A stretch of DNA of 64,000 nt from the NCBI RefSeq assembly GCF_021513155.1, contig NZ_CP090983.1, positions 218,501 to 282,500 of the forward strand, written 5' to 3'. Of the stretch, positions 35,494 to 43,096 are shown piece by piece (the first letter of the stretch is position 1; every line of letters starts with the position of its first letter). A program made the translations under genes and the position numbers. This DNA comes from Jeotgalibaca sp. MA1X17-3. GTDB lineage: Bacteria; Bacillota; Bacilli; Lactobacillales; Aerococcaceae. The notes below the pieces were generated by a model. It saw only the letters and a list, made by a program, of their open reading frames with translations. It had not been told where the DNA came from and searched no databases.

Positions 35494-35715
35494 TCAATCA
35501 GTCAACTCCTTCAACATATCTTCAAAGGAAATACTTTGAGAATTCTCTTTATGCTCCTTCATAGCCTGGTGATATAAACCTAAATCAATATCATCTTCTA
35601 TCTTTTCTAAAACAGAGTTTCTAAATAAAGCAGATACGGTGATATTTTTAGATTTGGCATATTCTTTAATTAATTTTTCTTCTTGGGAATCAATTCTTAG
35701 TGATATAGTAGTCAT
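35494..35715 (-). CDS. RelB-type antitoxin
   Basis: A 73-residue acidic protein. The N-terminal MTTISLRIDSQEEKLIKEYA is a ribbon-helix-helix DNA-binding segment; the C-terminal SISFEDMLKELTD would bind the toxin. ATG 35715 is 9 bases from AGGAGG, whereas the upstream TTG 35724 touches the site, so 35715 is used. Antitoxin-first order and coupling to the RelE gene support the module. Autoregulation by the pair is expected from the family. Confidence 0.88.
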   Translation of the reverse strand: MTTISLRIDSQEEKLIKEYAKSKNITVSALFRNSVLEKIEDDIDLGLYHQAMKEHKENSQSISFEDMLKELTD

Positions 35716-35857
35716 TAAAATCAACCTCCTTCTTTTGTATGTACATTGTAATACAAAAGAAAGAGGTTTTCAATTTTTTCACTCTATAAAATCGATTAAA
35801 TACTCACAAATTGAGTTTGATCAGTAAAAAAATAATCCTTTGGTGAAAGGATTCAGG

Positions 35858-35885
35858 ATACACGATTCTAAGCAATTTCATGTAT
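35858..35885. repeat. 28-bp imperfect inverted repeat, copy 2
   Basis: Second copy of the element at 34818-34845, sharing 26 of 28 bases; the two changes fall at mirrored positions in the two arms (T to C in the left, G to A in the right). Confidence 0.6.
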
Positions 35886-35891
35886 GAATAT

Positions 35892-35928
35892 AAAAAACAT
35901 GTATTACTTAGATCATACATGTTTTTTT
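35892..35928 (-). terminator. Bidirectional terminator after lipoprotein gene
   Basis: AAAAACATGTAT pairs with ATACATGTTTTT (one bulge), with A and T runs on both sides, 25 bases downstream of the lipoprotein stop. Confidence 0.8.
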
Positions 35929-35952
35929 GACTGGATTTCATGTGCATGATTC

Positions 35953-36363
35953 TTATGGATTTTCATCGTTAATTAAATACTGCTCGGTTCTATAATCTAT
36001 ATCGTTTTCTTCATCACGAAAAATACGTTCTCCTACAATCGTTAATTTATAACTCAAGTCATTCGCTTTTATCGTTAATTGATCTCCTTTTCGAGTAATC
36101 TCATACGTAGGATAAAACACTCCTCTTTCTAATTCCTCAAATGGAAAAGGTCTTTCTAAAAGAGGACCACTAGTCTTTTGTACATATTTTCCCTTCATAC
36201 CCTCAGGCACAAAAAGAAGAGAAGCACCTTTACTCGATTCCAGAGCCATCCCTCCGGACTCTGCTATACTTACCCATTTGTTTGTTAGATCTTCTTGCTT
36301 GGTGCATGCTGCTAAACCAAATAAAAATAATATTGTTAAAATAAAATAAATAGTTTTCCTCAT
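35953..36363 (-). CDS. Small lipoprotein of unknown function
   Basis: A 136-residue lipoprotein: signal peptide MRKTIYFILTILFLFGLAAC with the lipid-modified cysteine at residue 20, then a mostly beta-rich domain with no recognised motif. It lies 22 bases downstream of a small secreted-protein gene and 388 bases upstream of its paralogue on the same strand, so three genes probably form one unit. A role linked to the two secreted proteins (anchor, immunity or sensor) is inference only. Confidence 0.75.
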   Translation of the reverse strand: MRKTIYFILTILFLFGLAACTKQEDLTNKWVSIAESGGMALESSKGASLLFVPEGMKGKYVQKTSGPLLERPFPFEELERGVFYPTYEITRKGDQLTIKANDLSYKLTIVGERIFRDEENDIDYRTEQYLINDENP

Positions 36364-36385
36364 TTTTTAGTTTCCCCCTTACACT

Positions 36386-36715
36386 TTACTCCTTAATAAT
36401 GCGTGCTGATGCTGGAATGGGAAGACTGATACCAGGTTTATATAGGTAACCCTCATATATGACATACGCAAGACCATCTGTCCTGTTAGTACGAGTCAAC
36501 CATCCTCGGTACAGTAGTAGTCCATACTCTGGAGATTCATGGTAACGAACCTCAAGAGGAATGCTTCCTCCAAAGAATCCATTTGAAAACCATACCTTAT
36601 GCGGATAAACCCATTTTTGTGTCTGAACATCTAATTGGACACTGGCTTCTACTTGTTGCAAGTCGTTATTGGTTGTTTCAGCACCTTTTATATCATTCGA
36701 ATTTGATATAAACAT
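36386..36715 (-). CDS. Small secreted protein, paralogue of the next gene, N-terminus unclear
   Basis: The first in-frame ATG (36715) gives 109 residues starting MFISNSND but has no ribosome site. Twelve in-frame codons upstream of it read YFKFLICFAFFI, a clear signal-peptide core, and directly before them is the TAG stop of the upstream gene. So the signal peptide is open but lacks a standard start codon. The mature part (KVWFSNGFFGGSIPLEVRYH, then YGLLLYRGWL) is alignable with the upstream gene product. Possible explanations: a lost start codon, a non-standard start, or amber readthrough. Function unknown. Confidence 0.65.
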   Translation of the reverse strand: MFISNSNDIKGAETTNNDLQQVEASVQLDVQTQKWVYPHKVWFSNGFFGGSIPLEVRYHESPEYGLLLYRGWLTRTNRTDGLAYVIYEGYLYKPGISLPIPASARIIKE

Positions 36716-36751
36716 TATAAAAAAAGCGAAACAAATTAAGAATTTAAAATA

Positions 36752-37123
36752 CTATTTTTCTTGATCAATCATAGTAGGAACGTATGGCCCTTTGTAAATA
36801 AAACCTGCATATGTTACTACATATTCAGTAGATGATTCGTACCATTCTCTAATAGGAATATATCCAGCATGACCCCATGGAGATGTAATCCAAAGATGTT
36901 GAGGAAAGAATATTTTCCCTTTTACGCAGGAAGCAACACTACTACAATAATATTTTTTATTGTAACGAACTACTCTCCCAACTTCTACAGAATTAGACAG
37001 AGTAGTTACTCCATCTACACTAGAATACTCCGAAGCACTAGCCATAGAAGTACCCAAAATAGAAAAAAATAAAAAAGTAATCAACAGTAACTTTGGAATC
37101 TTTTTAAACTCATTCTTTTTCAT
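36752..37123 (-). CDS. Small secreted protein, unknown function
   Basis: A 123-residue protein with a signal peptide (KLLLITFLFFSILGTSMASA, cleavage after ASA near residue 30). The mature part has two cysteines in YYCSSVASC, able to form a disulfide, and the segment HLWITSPWGHAGYIPIREWY followed by YVVTYAGFIYKG, which is also present in altered form in the downstream paralogue. ATG 37123 follows AGAGGGAG. It is the first gene of a three-gene unit ending in a lipoprotein. Not recognised; secreted and possibly cell-surface active. Confidence 0.75.
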   Translation of the reverse strand: MKKNEFKKIPKLLLITFLFFSILGTSMASASEYSSVDGVTTLSNSVEVGRVVRYNKKYYCSSVASCVKGKIFFPQHLWITSPWGHAGYIPIREWYESSTEYVVTYAGFIYKGPYVPTMIDQEK

Positions 37124-37170
37124 TGAACTCCCTCTTTCTATTTGGTTTTATTTATTAAATTATAACAGCA

Positions 37171-37227
37171 TTAAACGCTTACTTAACTAAATATTCAATA
37201 TGAATATTTAGTTAAGTAAGCGTTTAA
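37171..37227. repeat. Perfect 27-bp inverted repeat with 3-base loop
   Basis: Left arm 37171-37197 and right arm 37201-37227 are exact reverse complements around ATA; the arms begin TTAAACGCTTACTTAAC. A TATAAT for the minus-strand secreted-protein operon is at 37164-37159, so the repeat covers its -35 region. On the plus side a T6 run follows. It could be an operator, a cruciform, or a terminator for plus-strand transcription. Confidence 0.85.
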
Positions 37228-37438
37228 ATTTTTTAAAACATCAGTAATGATATTTACATTAGATGTTTGTCAGTTTGTTTCTAAAACTTTTGATTAAAAT
37301 ATAGTTTATTTTTGGTTTTTTTAAAATGCTAATTATGATAAGTCTAAAAAAGATAAAGAATTATAAAAGATTAATTAAGAAAACGAATCAAAATCGATGG
37401 CGAACGAGTCATAGAAAAAAAGCAATCTTTTGAGACAG
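37228..37438. other. Gene-free AT-rich stretch
   Basis: No open frame with a ribosome site, and no clear promoter. It lies between the 27-bp inverted repeat and a strong hairpin, so a small RNA ending at that hairpin cannot be excluded. Confidence 0.3.
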
Positions 37439-37479
37439 AAAAGCCCCCTCTTTTTGATGTAAAAGAGAGGGCTTTTCAT
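37439..37479. terminator. Bidirectional hairpin terminator
   Basis: AAAAGCCCCCTCTTTT pairs with AAAAGAGAGGGCTTTT (one mismatch). On the minus strand it is 260 bases downstream of the DUF454 gene; on the plus strand no gene precedes it. Confidence 0.75.
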
Positions 37480-37630
37480 TTATATCAGAATCGAATATTT
37501 TTGATATAAACTTACGTACTCATTGCATCTATCTTCTTAAAAAATAAAAGGATGGATAGGCTACACTTGGTTGGAAAATAAAATTAAAGTCTTGTAAAAT
37601 TTGAATGAAGAATAAAAAAGGAGAATTCCA

Positions 37631-37738
37631 ATGGAACGGAATAAAAATATTGATATAAGTGTTTGAATCTTTCCCTTTTATTTGTATGAGTTGGGATTGT
37701 CATACGCAGCAATAGGGACTCTTTATTATGAAGGATAA
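37631..37738 (+). pseudogene. Remnant of an MFS transporter N-terminus
   Basis: After a good ribosome site (AAAAAGGAG) an ATG starts a frame reading MERNKNIDISV, then TGA, then IFPFYLYELGLSYAAIGTLY and a TAA. Replacing the TGA by a tryptophan codon gives the start of a major facilitator protein, where an FPFYLYELGLSY-AIG-like segment is common at the first loop. Nothing of the remaining 350 or so residues is present. Short, so confidence is limited. Confidence 0.35.
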
Positions 37739-38110
37739 TCATTTTTTACCATTCTCAGTAGGGATTATAAAAAACAAGAAAAAGGTTATAAACATCGTTA
37801 GGATGATCAGTAGAATTTTAACCATTTGTATCGGAACAAAGTAAATCGAAATTCCCATTAACAAATAGATGTTCGCTGCTATCTTCCATTTACGTTTGAA
37901 AGGAATAGTTCCCGTCTCTACATAATCAGCAACATATATTTTATATAACGTTGTTTCCTTTAACCAAACATCAAATCGCTTAGAGCCTCTTGCAAAACAA
38001 TAGGCGCTGAGTAGCAGAAAGGGAGTCGTTGGTAAAATAGGAAGGATTACTCCAATTGAACCTAAGCCAAAAGATAGAAATCCTACTGTTATCAAAAGAC
38101 CTTTTTTCAA
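37739..38110 (-). CDS. DUF454 (YbaN-like) inner-membrane protein
   Basis: A 123-residue membrane protein. The block LGSIGVILPILPTTPFLLLSAYCFARGSKRF is the DUF454 signature, followed by two hydrophobic segments (about 75-95 and 95-115). Function of the family is unknown. The ATG at 38110 has a GAAGGATGAG site. It is a single gene; its 3' end abuts the MFS remnant on the other strand. Confidence 0.85.
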   Translation of the reverse strand: MKKGLLITVGFLSFGLGSIGVILPILPTTPFLLLSAYCFARGSKRFDVWLKETTLYKIYVADYVETGTIPFKRKWKIAANIYLLMGISIYFVPIQMVKILLIILTMFITFFLFFIIPTENGKK

Positions 38111-38242
38111 TATCTCATCCTTCTTTCTGGATTATTTTTCTTCACAATCGTATCGTATCTTTCTCCTATTCTCAAGGAAACATTTTAATATTGAAGAGAT
38201 TTATTTTATTATACAAAACATTATTTTTATTAAAAGATAAAT
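38111..38242. other. Short AT-rich intergenic stretch
   Basis: Probably holds the DUF454 promoter; no confident element was found. Confidence 0.25.
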
Positions 38243-38288
38243 AAAAACGGCACTCCACAAGTGAAAATACTTGTAGAGTGCCGTTTTT
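38243..38288 (-). terminator. Strong bidirectional terminator
   Basis: AAAACGGCACTCTACAAGT (minus strand) pairs with ACTTGTGGAGTGCCGTTTT, T and A runs on both sides. It is 285 bases downstream of the codA-like gene and is the first strong terminator for that operon. Confidence 0.8.
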
Positions 38289-38572
38289 GAAATGATTGAT
38301 ACAAAATTCTCAATAGAGTTATTTTATAAAGTAGATAAAAAAGATGAAGAAATACCATCTAGGATTATAGGGTGGAATGATTTTGTGAAACGGCCCGCTA
38401 CCAACCTTTTATAAAAATAACGTCACATACTTTTTTTCTTTCATCAATTACGGTTGGTATTTCTTGAAAAATAATGAAAGAAATAGGGAAACTAGATAAA
38501 GAGGTTGATAGTAATTAGCGGACTCATATGTAGCTAATCATTAATTGATAGGTGGTATTTTCTTCAATCAGC
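38289..38572. other. Intergenic region with a 40-codon open frame and inverted repeats
   Basis: A plus-strand frame at 38292-38414 encodes MIDTKFSIELFYKVDKKDEE and 20 more residues that look protein-like, but there is no ribosome site because the terminator hairpin lies just before it; it may be a gene fragment. Inverted words CTACCAACC/GGTTGGTAT and TTTCTTTCAT/ATGAAAGAAA between 38400 and 38492 could fold. No function assigned. Confidence 0.3.
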
Positions 38573-39844
38573 TTATTTTGTTTGACGATTAATATCTAAT
38601 TCTGTTTCATAAGCGGGTGATTTTTTATGAAATAGATACTCTCCGTTGCGAATAGAAGCCAAACACTCAACACGGCGACGTTGTGCTTCAAAAGGATTAG
38701 GAGCATCTAAGACAATAAAGTTTGCAGGTTTTCCTTCATCTAAACCGTAACGATCTTCTATTTGCATTAATTTTGCTCCGTTGTAAGTAATCAAGTCAAA
38801 ATTACGAGGGAAGTCTTGTTCTCGCATGAGTTGTGTTGCATGTAATCCGTTATCTAAAATATTCATCAAGTTTCCCGATCCAGCCGGATACCACAAATCA
38901 ACGATCGAGTCTTGACCGAAAGCAACGTTAATATCATGATCAACAAACTCTTTTACTCGAGTCAACCCACGTCGTTTTGGATAAGTATCTTGACGTCCCT
39001 GTAAGAATAAATTTTCAGTTGGACAGGCAACAAAATTGATTCCTGACTTGCGGAATAAACCCATCATTCGAAAAGCGTATGAATCGTCTACAGATCCAAA
39101 TGAACAGGTATGAGAAGCGGTAGTTGATTTTCCATACCCTTGTTTCATTACTTCCGCGTTTAGTATTTCTACAAATCGAGATTGGACATCATCTGTCTCG
39201 TCACAATGTACATCAATTAACTTGTTATATTTAATAGCAAGACGAACGATTTCTTTAACAGATTCTTTTCCTTCTTCGGAACTCCATTCATTATGAGGAA
39301 TACCACCCACACAATCTGCTCCTAATTGTAAGGCTTCTTCAACTAGGTCACGACCGGACTTCCCTTCTTCATTATAAGAATACATACCATTTTGTGGGAA
39401 AGCGACTACTTGAATGGTGATATTATCTTTTAATTCATCTCGTACCTCCAATGCAGCTTTGATTCCTGTTAAGTTAGGGTCCGTACAATCTGTTTGTGCT
39501 CGAATGAATTGTGTACCATAAGAAGCTACATCATGAACGGCTCGGCGAATACGTTCTTTCATTTCTTCTTTCGTAGTTCCTTTTTTATAGTCATTCCACA
39601 AATCAATCGCTTCAAATAAAGTTCCGGATTCATTTTTAATTTTATCGTCTTGACCAGTAAAGTAGTAGTCTAAGTGTAAATGAGAGTCTACGTAAGGAGG
39701 TAATACTAAACGTCCCTGTAAGTCGATTGTCTCATCTGCTTCACCTACATTATTTCCGATTGCTACAAATTTTCCATCTTCTACTAAAATTTCAGAAGCA
39801 TGGTCATGTTTGTAGATTGTAGCGTTGATAAACTTTTTCTTCAT
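38573..39844 (-). CDS. Amidohydrolase, cytosine/isoguanine deaminase type (CodA-like)
   Basis: A 423-residue metal-dependent hydrolase. Metal-site motif VDSHLHLDYYF near residue 58, the HCDETDD block near 210, the SHTCSFG block near 240 and the aspartate block AFGQDSIVDLWYPAGSGN near 310 match the cytosine deaminase branch of the amidohydrolase superfamily. ATG 39844 is 8 bases from GGAGG, which lies inside the longer frame from GTG 39859, so the shorter start is used. Last gene of the Pot-type transporter operon. The substrate may be cytosine, isoguanine or a related base. Confidence 0.85.
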   Translation of the reverse strand: MKKKFINATIYKHDHASEILVEDGKFVAIGNNVGEADETIDLQGRLVLPPYVDSHLHLDYYFTGQDDKIKNESGTLFEAIDLWNDYKKGTTKEEMKERIRRAVHDVASYGTQFIRAQTDCTDPNLTGIKAALEVRDELKDNITIQVVAFPQNGMYSYNEEGKSGRDLVEEALQLGADCVGGIPHNEWSSEEGKESVKEIVRLAIKYNKLIDVHCDETDDVQSRFVEILNAEVMKQGYGKSTTASHTCSFGSVDDSYAFRMMGLFRKSGINFVACPTENLFLQGRQDTYPKRRGLTRVKEFVDHDINVAFGQDSIVDLWYPAGSGNLMNILDNGLHATQLMREQDFPRNFDLITYNGAKLMQIEDRYGLDEGKPANFIVLDAPNPFEAQRRRVECLASIRNGEYLFHKKSPAYETELDINRQTK

Positions 39845-39960
39845 TTTTTTGACCTCCACATTTTTCTAAATCAACTTTACACCGTTTGTTATGTTATTTC
39901 AAATGATTAGTGAAAAGTCTCTATTGAACATTTTTTTAAAAGAACTTTAAAGGGCGTCTT

Positions 39961-41301
39961 TTAAACAGAACGATCTGAATCATTTTTATATTTTTTCAAA
40001 TCTAAAGCAACTTCTCGAAAATGAGTCATTTGATTATTTATATTAGTACGTAATACAGTTAATTCCTGTTGGGTCAATTGTTTCTCTTTTACCACCTGTT
40101 TCCCGTCAATTATTACATCTCGTACGTTGCCAGAATTTGCTGAATAAACTAATGCAGAATAGGCATCAAAAATGGGGAACATATTAACTGAATCGGTTTC
40201 TACTAACACAAAATCGGCTTTTTTCCCTTTTTCTAATGATCCAATTTGATGGTCTAAACCAATAGCTTCAGCACCACCGATGGTTGCTAATCGAACAATA
40301 TCGCGTGCTGGAAAAGCAGAGCGATCTTTCAGCGTTGTTTTATGAAAATTAGCAAACATTCTCATCTGAGTAAATAAATCTAAGGTGTTACCGCTACTAG
40401 GACCATCCGTTCCTAAGCCCAGTCTTAGTCCAGCCTCTAGCATTTTTTGAACGGGTGCTACTCCTTTAGCTGATTTAGTATTAGCACCGATACAGTGAGC
40501 AACTGCAACTTTGTTATTTTTAAGAATTTCAATATCCTCATCCGTGAAAAAAATACCATGAGCAGCAATCACTTTTTCATCTAAAACACCTAAATCAGCT
40601 AAGTATGCAACGGGCGTTTTACCGTGTTCATCTGCATACTTACGCATTTCAAAGTCCATTTCACTTAAATGAATCGTAAAAGGAACATCATATTTACGAG
40701 CGATACGAGAAGCCTCCTTTAAAGAAGAATCTGTATTTGTATAAGGAGCGTGAGGTGCAATTGCGGGAGTAATTCGTTCGTGACCGATCCACTTCGAAAT
40801 AAATGTTTCTGAATAAGCTAACCCACCAAATGGCTCCGTCACATCGCAGGCGTTCTCTAAAATTGTCTCTCCTAAAATGGCACGAGAGCCCATTTCATCT
40901 GTAGCCTTCGCAAGTTCATCTTCAAAATAATACATATCTAGAAAGGTAGTTATACCTGCTAATTGCATTTCAGCAATGGCATATTTCCCGCTATGATAAG
41001 CTAACTCTTTGGTCATACAGGCATTTTCTAATGGAAACAAAAAGCGCGTGAGACGGTCAGGGGTATCATCACCTAGTGAACGGAAAGGAATCATCCCAAT
41101 ATGTGTATGTGTGTTCACCATTCCGGGTAGAGCAATAGCTCCTTCCCCATCTATAACGGTTATATCTAAATCAAGAGGTGCATCTAACATAGAACCGGTT
41201 TCCAGAATAAGTTGATCTTCAAAAAGAATATAGCCAGAAGAATACTCATTAAAATCAGCATCCATGGTCAAAACGTGTATATTCGTAACTAATGTCTTCA
41301 T
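39961..41301 (-). CDS. Amidohydrolase, S-adenosylhomocysteine/5'-methylthioadenosine deaminase type
   Basis: A 446-residue deaminase of the TrzN/MtaD/SsnA group. Zinc-site motif LPGMVNTHTHIGMIPFRSLGDD near residue 57, the HLSEMDFEM block near 208, AAHGIFF near 246 and LGTDGPSSGNTLDLF near 300 are visible. Family enzymes deaminate adenosine-like compounds or guanine. Its ATG overlaps the adeC stop by four bases (ATGA), so the two are translationally coupled. The function in purine salvage is inference from family and operon. Confidence 0.85.
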   Translation of the reverse strand: MKTLVTNIHVLTMDADFNEYSSGYILFEDQLILETGSMLDAPLDLDITVIDGEGAIALPGMVNTHTHIGMIPFRSLGDDTPDRLTRFLFPLENACMTKELAYHSGKYAIAEMQLAGITTFLDMYYFEDELAKATDEMGSRAILGETILENACDVTEPFGGLAYSETFISKWIGHERITPAIAPHAPYTNTDSSLKEASRIARKYDVPFTIHLSEMDFEMRKYADEHGKTPVAYLADLGVLDEKVIAAHGIFFTDEDIEILKNNKVAVAHCIGANTKSAKGVAPVQKMLEAGLRLGLGTDGPSSGNTLDLFTQMRMFANFHKTTLKDRSAFPARDIVRLATIGGAEAIGLDHQIGSLEKGKKADFVLVETDSVNMFPIFDAYSALVYSANSGNVRDVIIDGKQVVKEKQLTQQELTVLRTNINNQMTHFREVALDLKKYKNDSDRSV

Positions 41302-43010
41302 TCTTTTCCCTCTATCAATGGAACAAGAGCATGTGTATGGACATCCATCATTCCAAAATCGGTAATTTTAAGCTGAGGAGAAACAGGTAAAGAAAGGGTA
41401 GAAAAGGACATGATTTCATTCGTATTTCGATAGCCTAAATCAACCATCGCTTGTCGAACGTTTTTCAATTGATTTCCTAGCGTATAGACATTTTCATCGC
41501 TCAAAATACCGCCTATGGGTAGGGGACAGCTAGCTGAAAGTTCACCATTTTTGCTAACCACATAGCCACCTTTTAAATCTAAGATCTTGTGTTGTGCAAG
41601 TAGAATATCTTCAATAGAAGTTCCCATCACCATTAAGTTATGGTGATCATGAGCCCACGTCGTTGCAACGGCTCCTTTTTCTTTCAAAGAATGTTCTATT
41701 AGACCATATCCAATATTCCCATTCTTGCCATATCGTTCCATGACCATAATTAAAGAAAGACCGCTATTTTCCCAATCAAGGATTCCATTTATAACTGGGA
41801 TTTCTCGTTGAACATGTTCTGTAAATGTCCCGATTTCTTGGATTTGAATGACGTTACAAGTCACAGAATCTTGATTTCCATCTACATGAATTTCTAAATC
41901 TTTATTAGTTAATGGTTTGCAATGGATGCTATCATAAAAATAGTCGGGGAATTTTGGTTTCGTTAGAGGATAAACGATTTTATCTTCTCGTTGATGGACA
42001 CATCTTCCCTTTTTATATACAGAGTCAATCCCTATTGTTTCCAAGTCATCTAAGATGATGAAATCAGCTAAAAATCCAGAAGCAATTGCGCCTCGATCTT
42101 GTAACCCCATCCGACGAGCAGGAGTATACGTTGTAGTATAAATAGCTTCTTCAACTGGCATTCCACATGCTACTGCTAAACGTACATTTTCATCGAGATG
42201 ACCTTTTAATAAATCGTCTGCCATAATATCATCTGTAATAATCGCAATGTGCTCATACAAATCGTAATCTACTACTGTTTGAATATTTTCTGGAGTAATT
42301 GATTTTTTTTGTAGTTCTAAAAAGACGCCACTACTTACCTTTTCTAAGATTGATTCCGGTGTTTGTTGTGTATGATCTGCCGTAAGACCTGCATGCATGA
42401 ATTTAGCTAGTGTTTCTCCTGACACTCGAGGAATATGTCCTTCTAATGGCATTAACGGCTTTAATTCTTGAACTTTTTTCAAAATTTGACGGATAAGAGA
42501 ATTTGGTTCATCTGTTATTCCTTTAAAGTTCATTGCTTCCCCTAAAGCAATCACTTTAGGGTGTTCTAAAAGTGAAGCTACTTCATTTAAACCAATTAAT
42601 CCGCCGGTTGTTTCAAGTTCAGGTGTGGTGGAAGGAACGGATGAAGGAATGGCATAAAAGATATCTAAATCTGTTTTTTCTTGCATAAACGCTTCTATTC
42701 CTGCTTGTCCGAATACATTAGCAATTTCATGGGAATCAGCTACAACGGTAGTAATTCCATAGGAAAGAGCTACTCCTGAAAAAATAGAAGGAGGAATCAT
42801 AGAACTTTCAATGTGCATATGAATATCAATGAATCCTGGAACAATAAACTTTCCTTCCACATCCAAAATTTCTGTGGGCTCGAGCTCACGCAAGCTTGCT
42901 TCGCTCACGTAATAGAATTTCTCATTAGCAATGGCTATGTTTTTCTTTTCAAATGTTTTTCTAAAAACATTAAATACAAAAGCATTTTCTAGTAATAAAT
43001 CAATTTTCAT
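41298..43010 (-). CDS. ade: Adenine deaminase
   Basis: A 570-residue AdeC-type enzyme converting adenine to hypoxanthine and ammonia. Visible are VPGFIDIHMHIESSMIPP near residue 55 (metal ligands), EGHIPRVSG near 190, the DHTQQTPE block, ITDDIMADDLLKGHLDENVR near 260, and the C-terminal AdeC domain with ATTWAHDHHNLMVMGTS. Length is normal. It follows the binding-protein gene after 86 bases and a partial terminator, and overlaps the next amidohydrolase by four bases. Confidence 0.93.
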   Translation of the reverse strand: MKIDLLLENAFVFNVFRKTFEKKNIAIANEKFYYVSEASLRELEPTEILDVEGKFIVPGFIDIHMHIESSMIPPSIFSGVALSYGITTVVADSHEIANVFGQAGIEAFMQEKTDLDIFYAIPSSVPSTTPELETTGGLIGLNEVASLLEHPKVIALGEAMNFKGITDEPNSLIRQILKKVQELKPLMPLEGHIPRVSGETLAKFMHAGLTADHTQQTPESILEKVSSGVFLELQKKSITPENIQTVVDYDLYEHIAIITDDIMADDLLKGHLDENVRLAVACGMPVEEAIYTTTYTPARRMGLQDRGAIASGFLADFIILDDLETIGIDSVYKKGRCVHQREDKIVYPLTKPKFPDYFYDSIHCKPLTNKDLEIHVDGNQDSVTCNVIQIQEIGTFTEHVQREIPVINGILDWENSGLSLIMVMERYGKNGNIGYGLIEHSLKEKGAVATTWAHDHHNLMVMGTSIEDILLAQHKILDLKGGYVVSKNGELSASCPLPIGGILSDENVYTLGNQLKNVRQAMVDLGYRNTNEIMSFSTLSLPVSPQLKITDFGMMDVHTHALVPLIEGKE

Positions 43011-43035
43011 CGTATTCTCCTTTTTTTAACAAAAT

Positions 43036-43066
43036 TAAAAATAAAAGCCGGAACAGGAGTCCCGGC
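43036..43066 (-). terminator. Intra-operon hairpin between potD-like gene and adenine deaminase
   Basis: On the minus strand GCCGG pairs with CCGGC around a short loop, with a T-rich tail. A second hairpin CTGCTG/AGCAG lies just before it. Partial termination here would make transporter mRNA more abundant than the deaminase mRNA. Confidence 0.6.
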
Positions 43067-43096
43067 AAAAGCTGCTAGTTGAGACAGCAGAAATTT

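Noticed and set aside
37228..37438. Possible riboswitch before the orphan hairpin
   Set aside because: No known riboswitch core motif is visible and no gene follows on the plus strand.
34739..38572. Searched for transposase or integrase genes as the source of the repeats and remnants here
   Set aside because: No frame on either strand resembles a transposase or recombinase.
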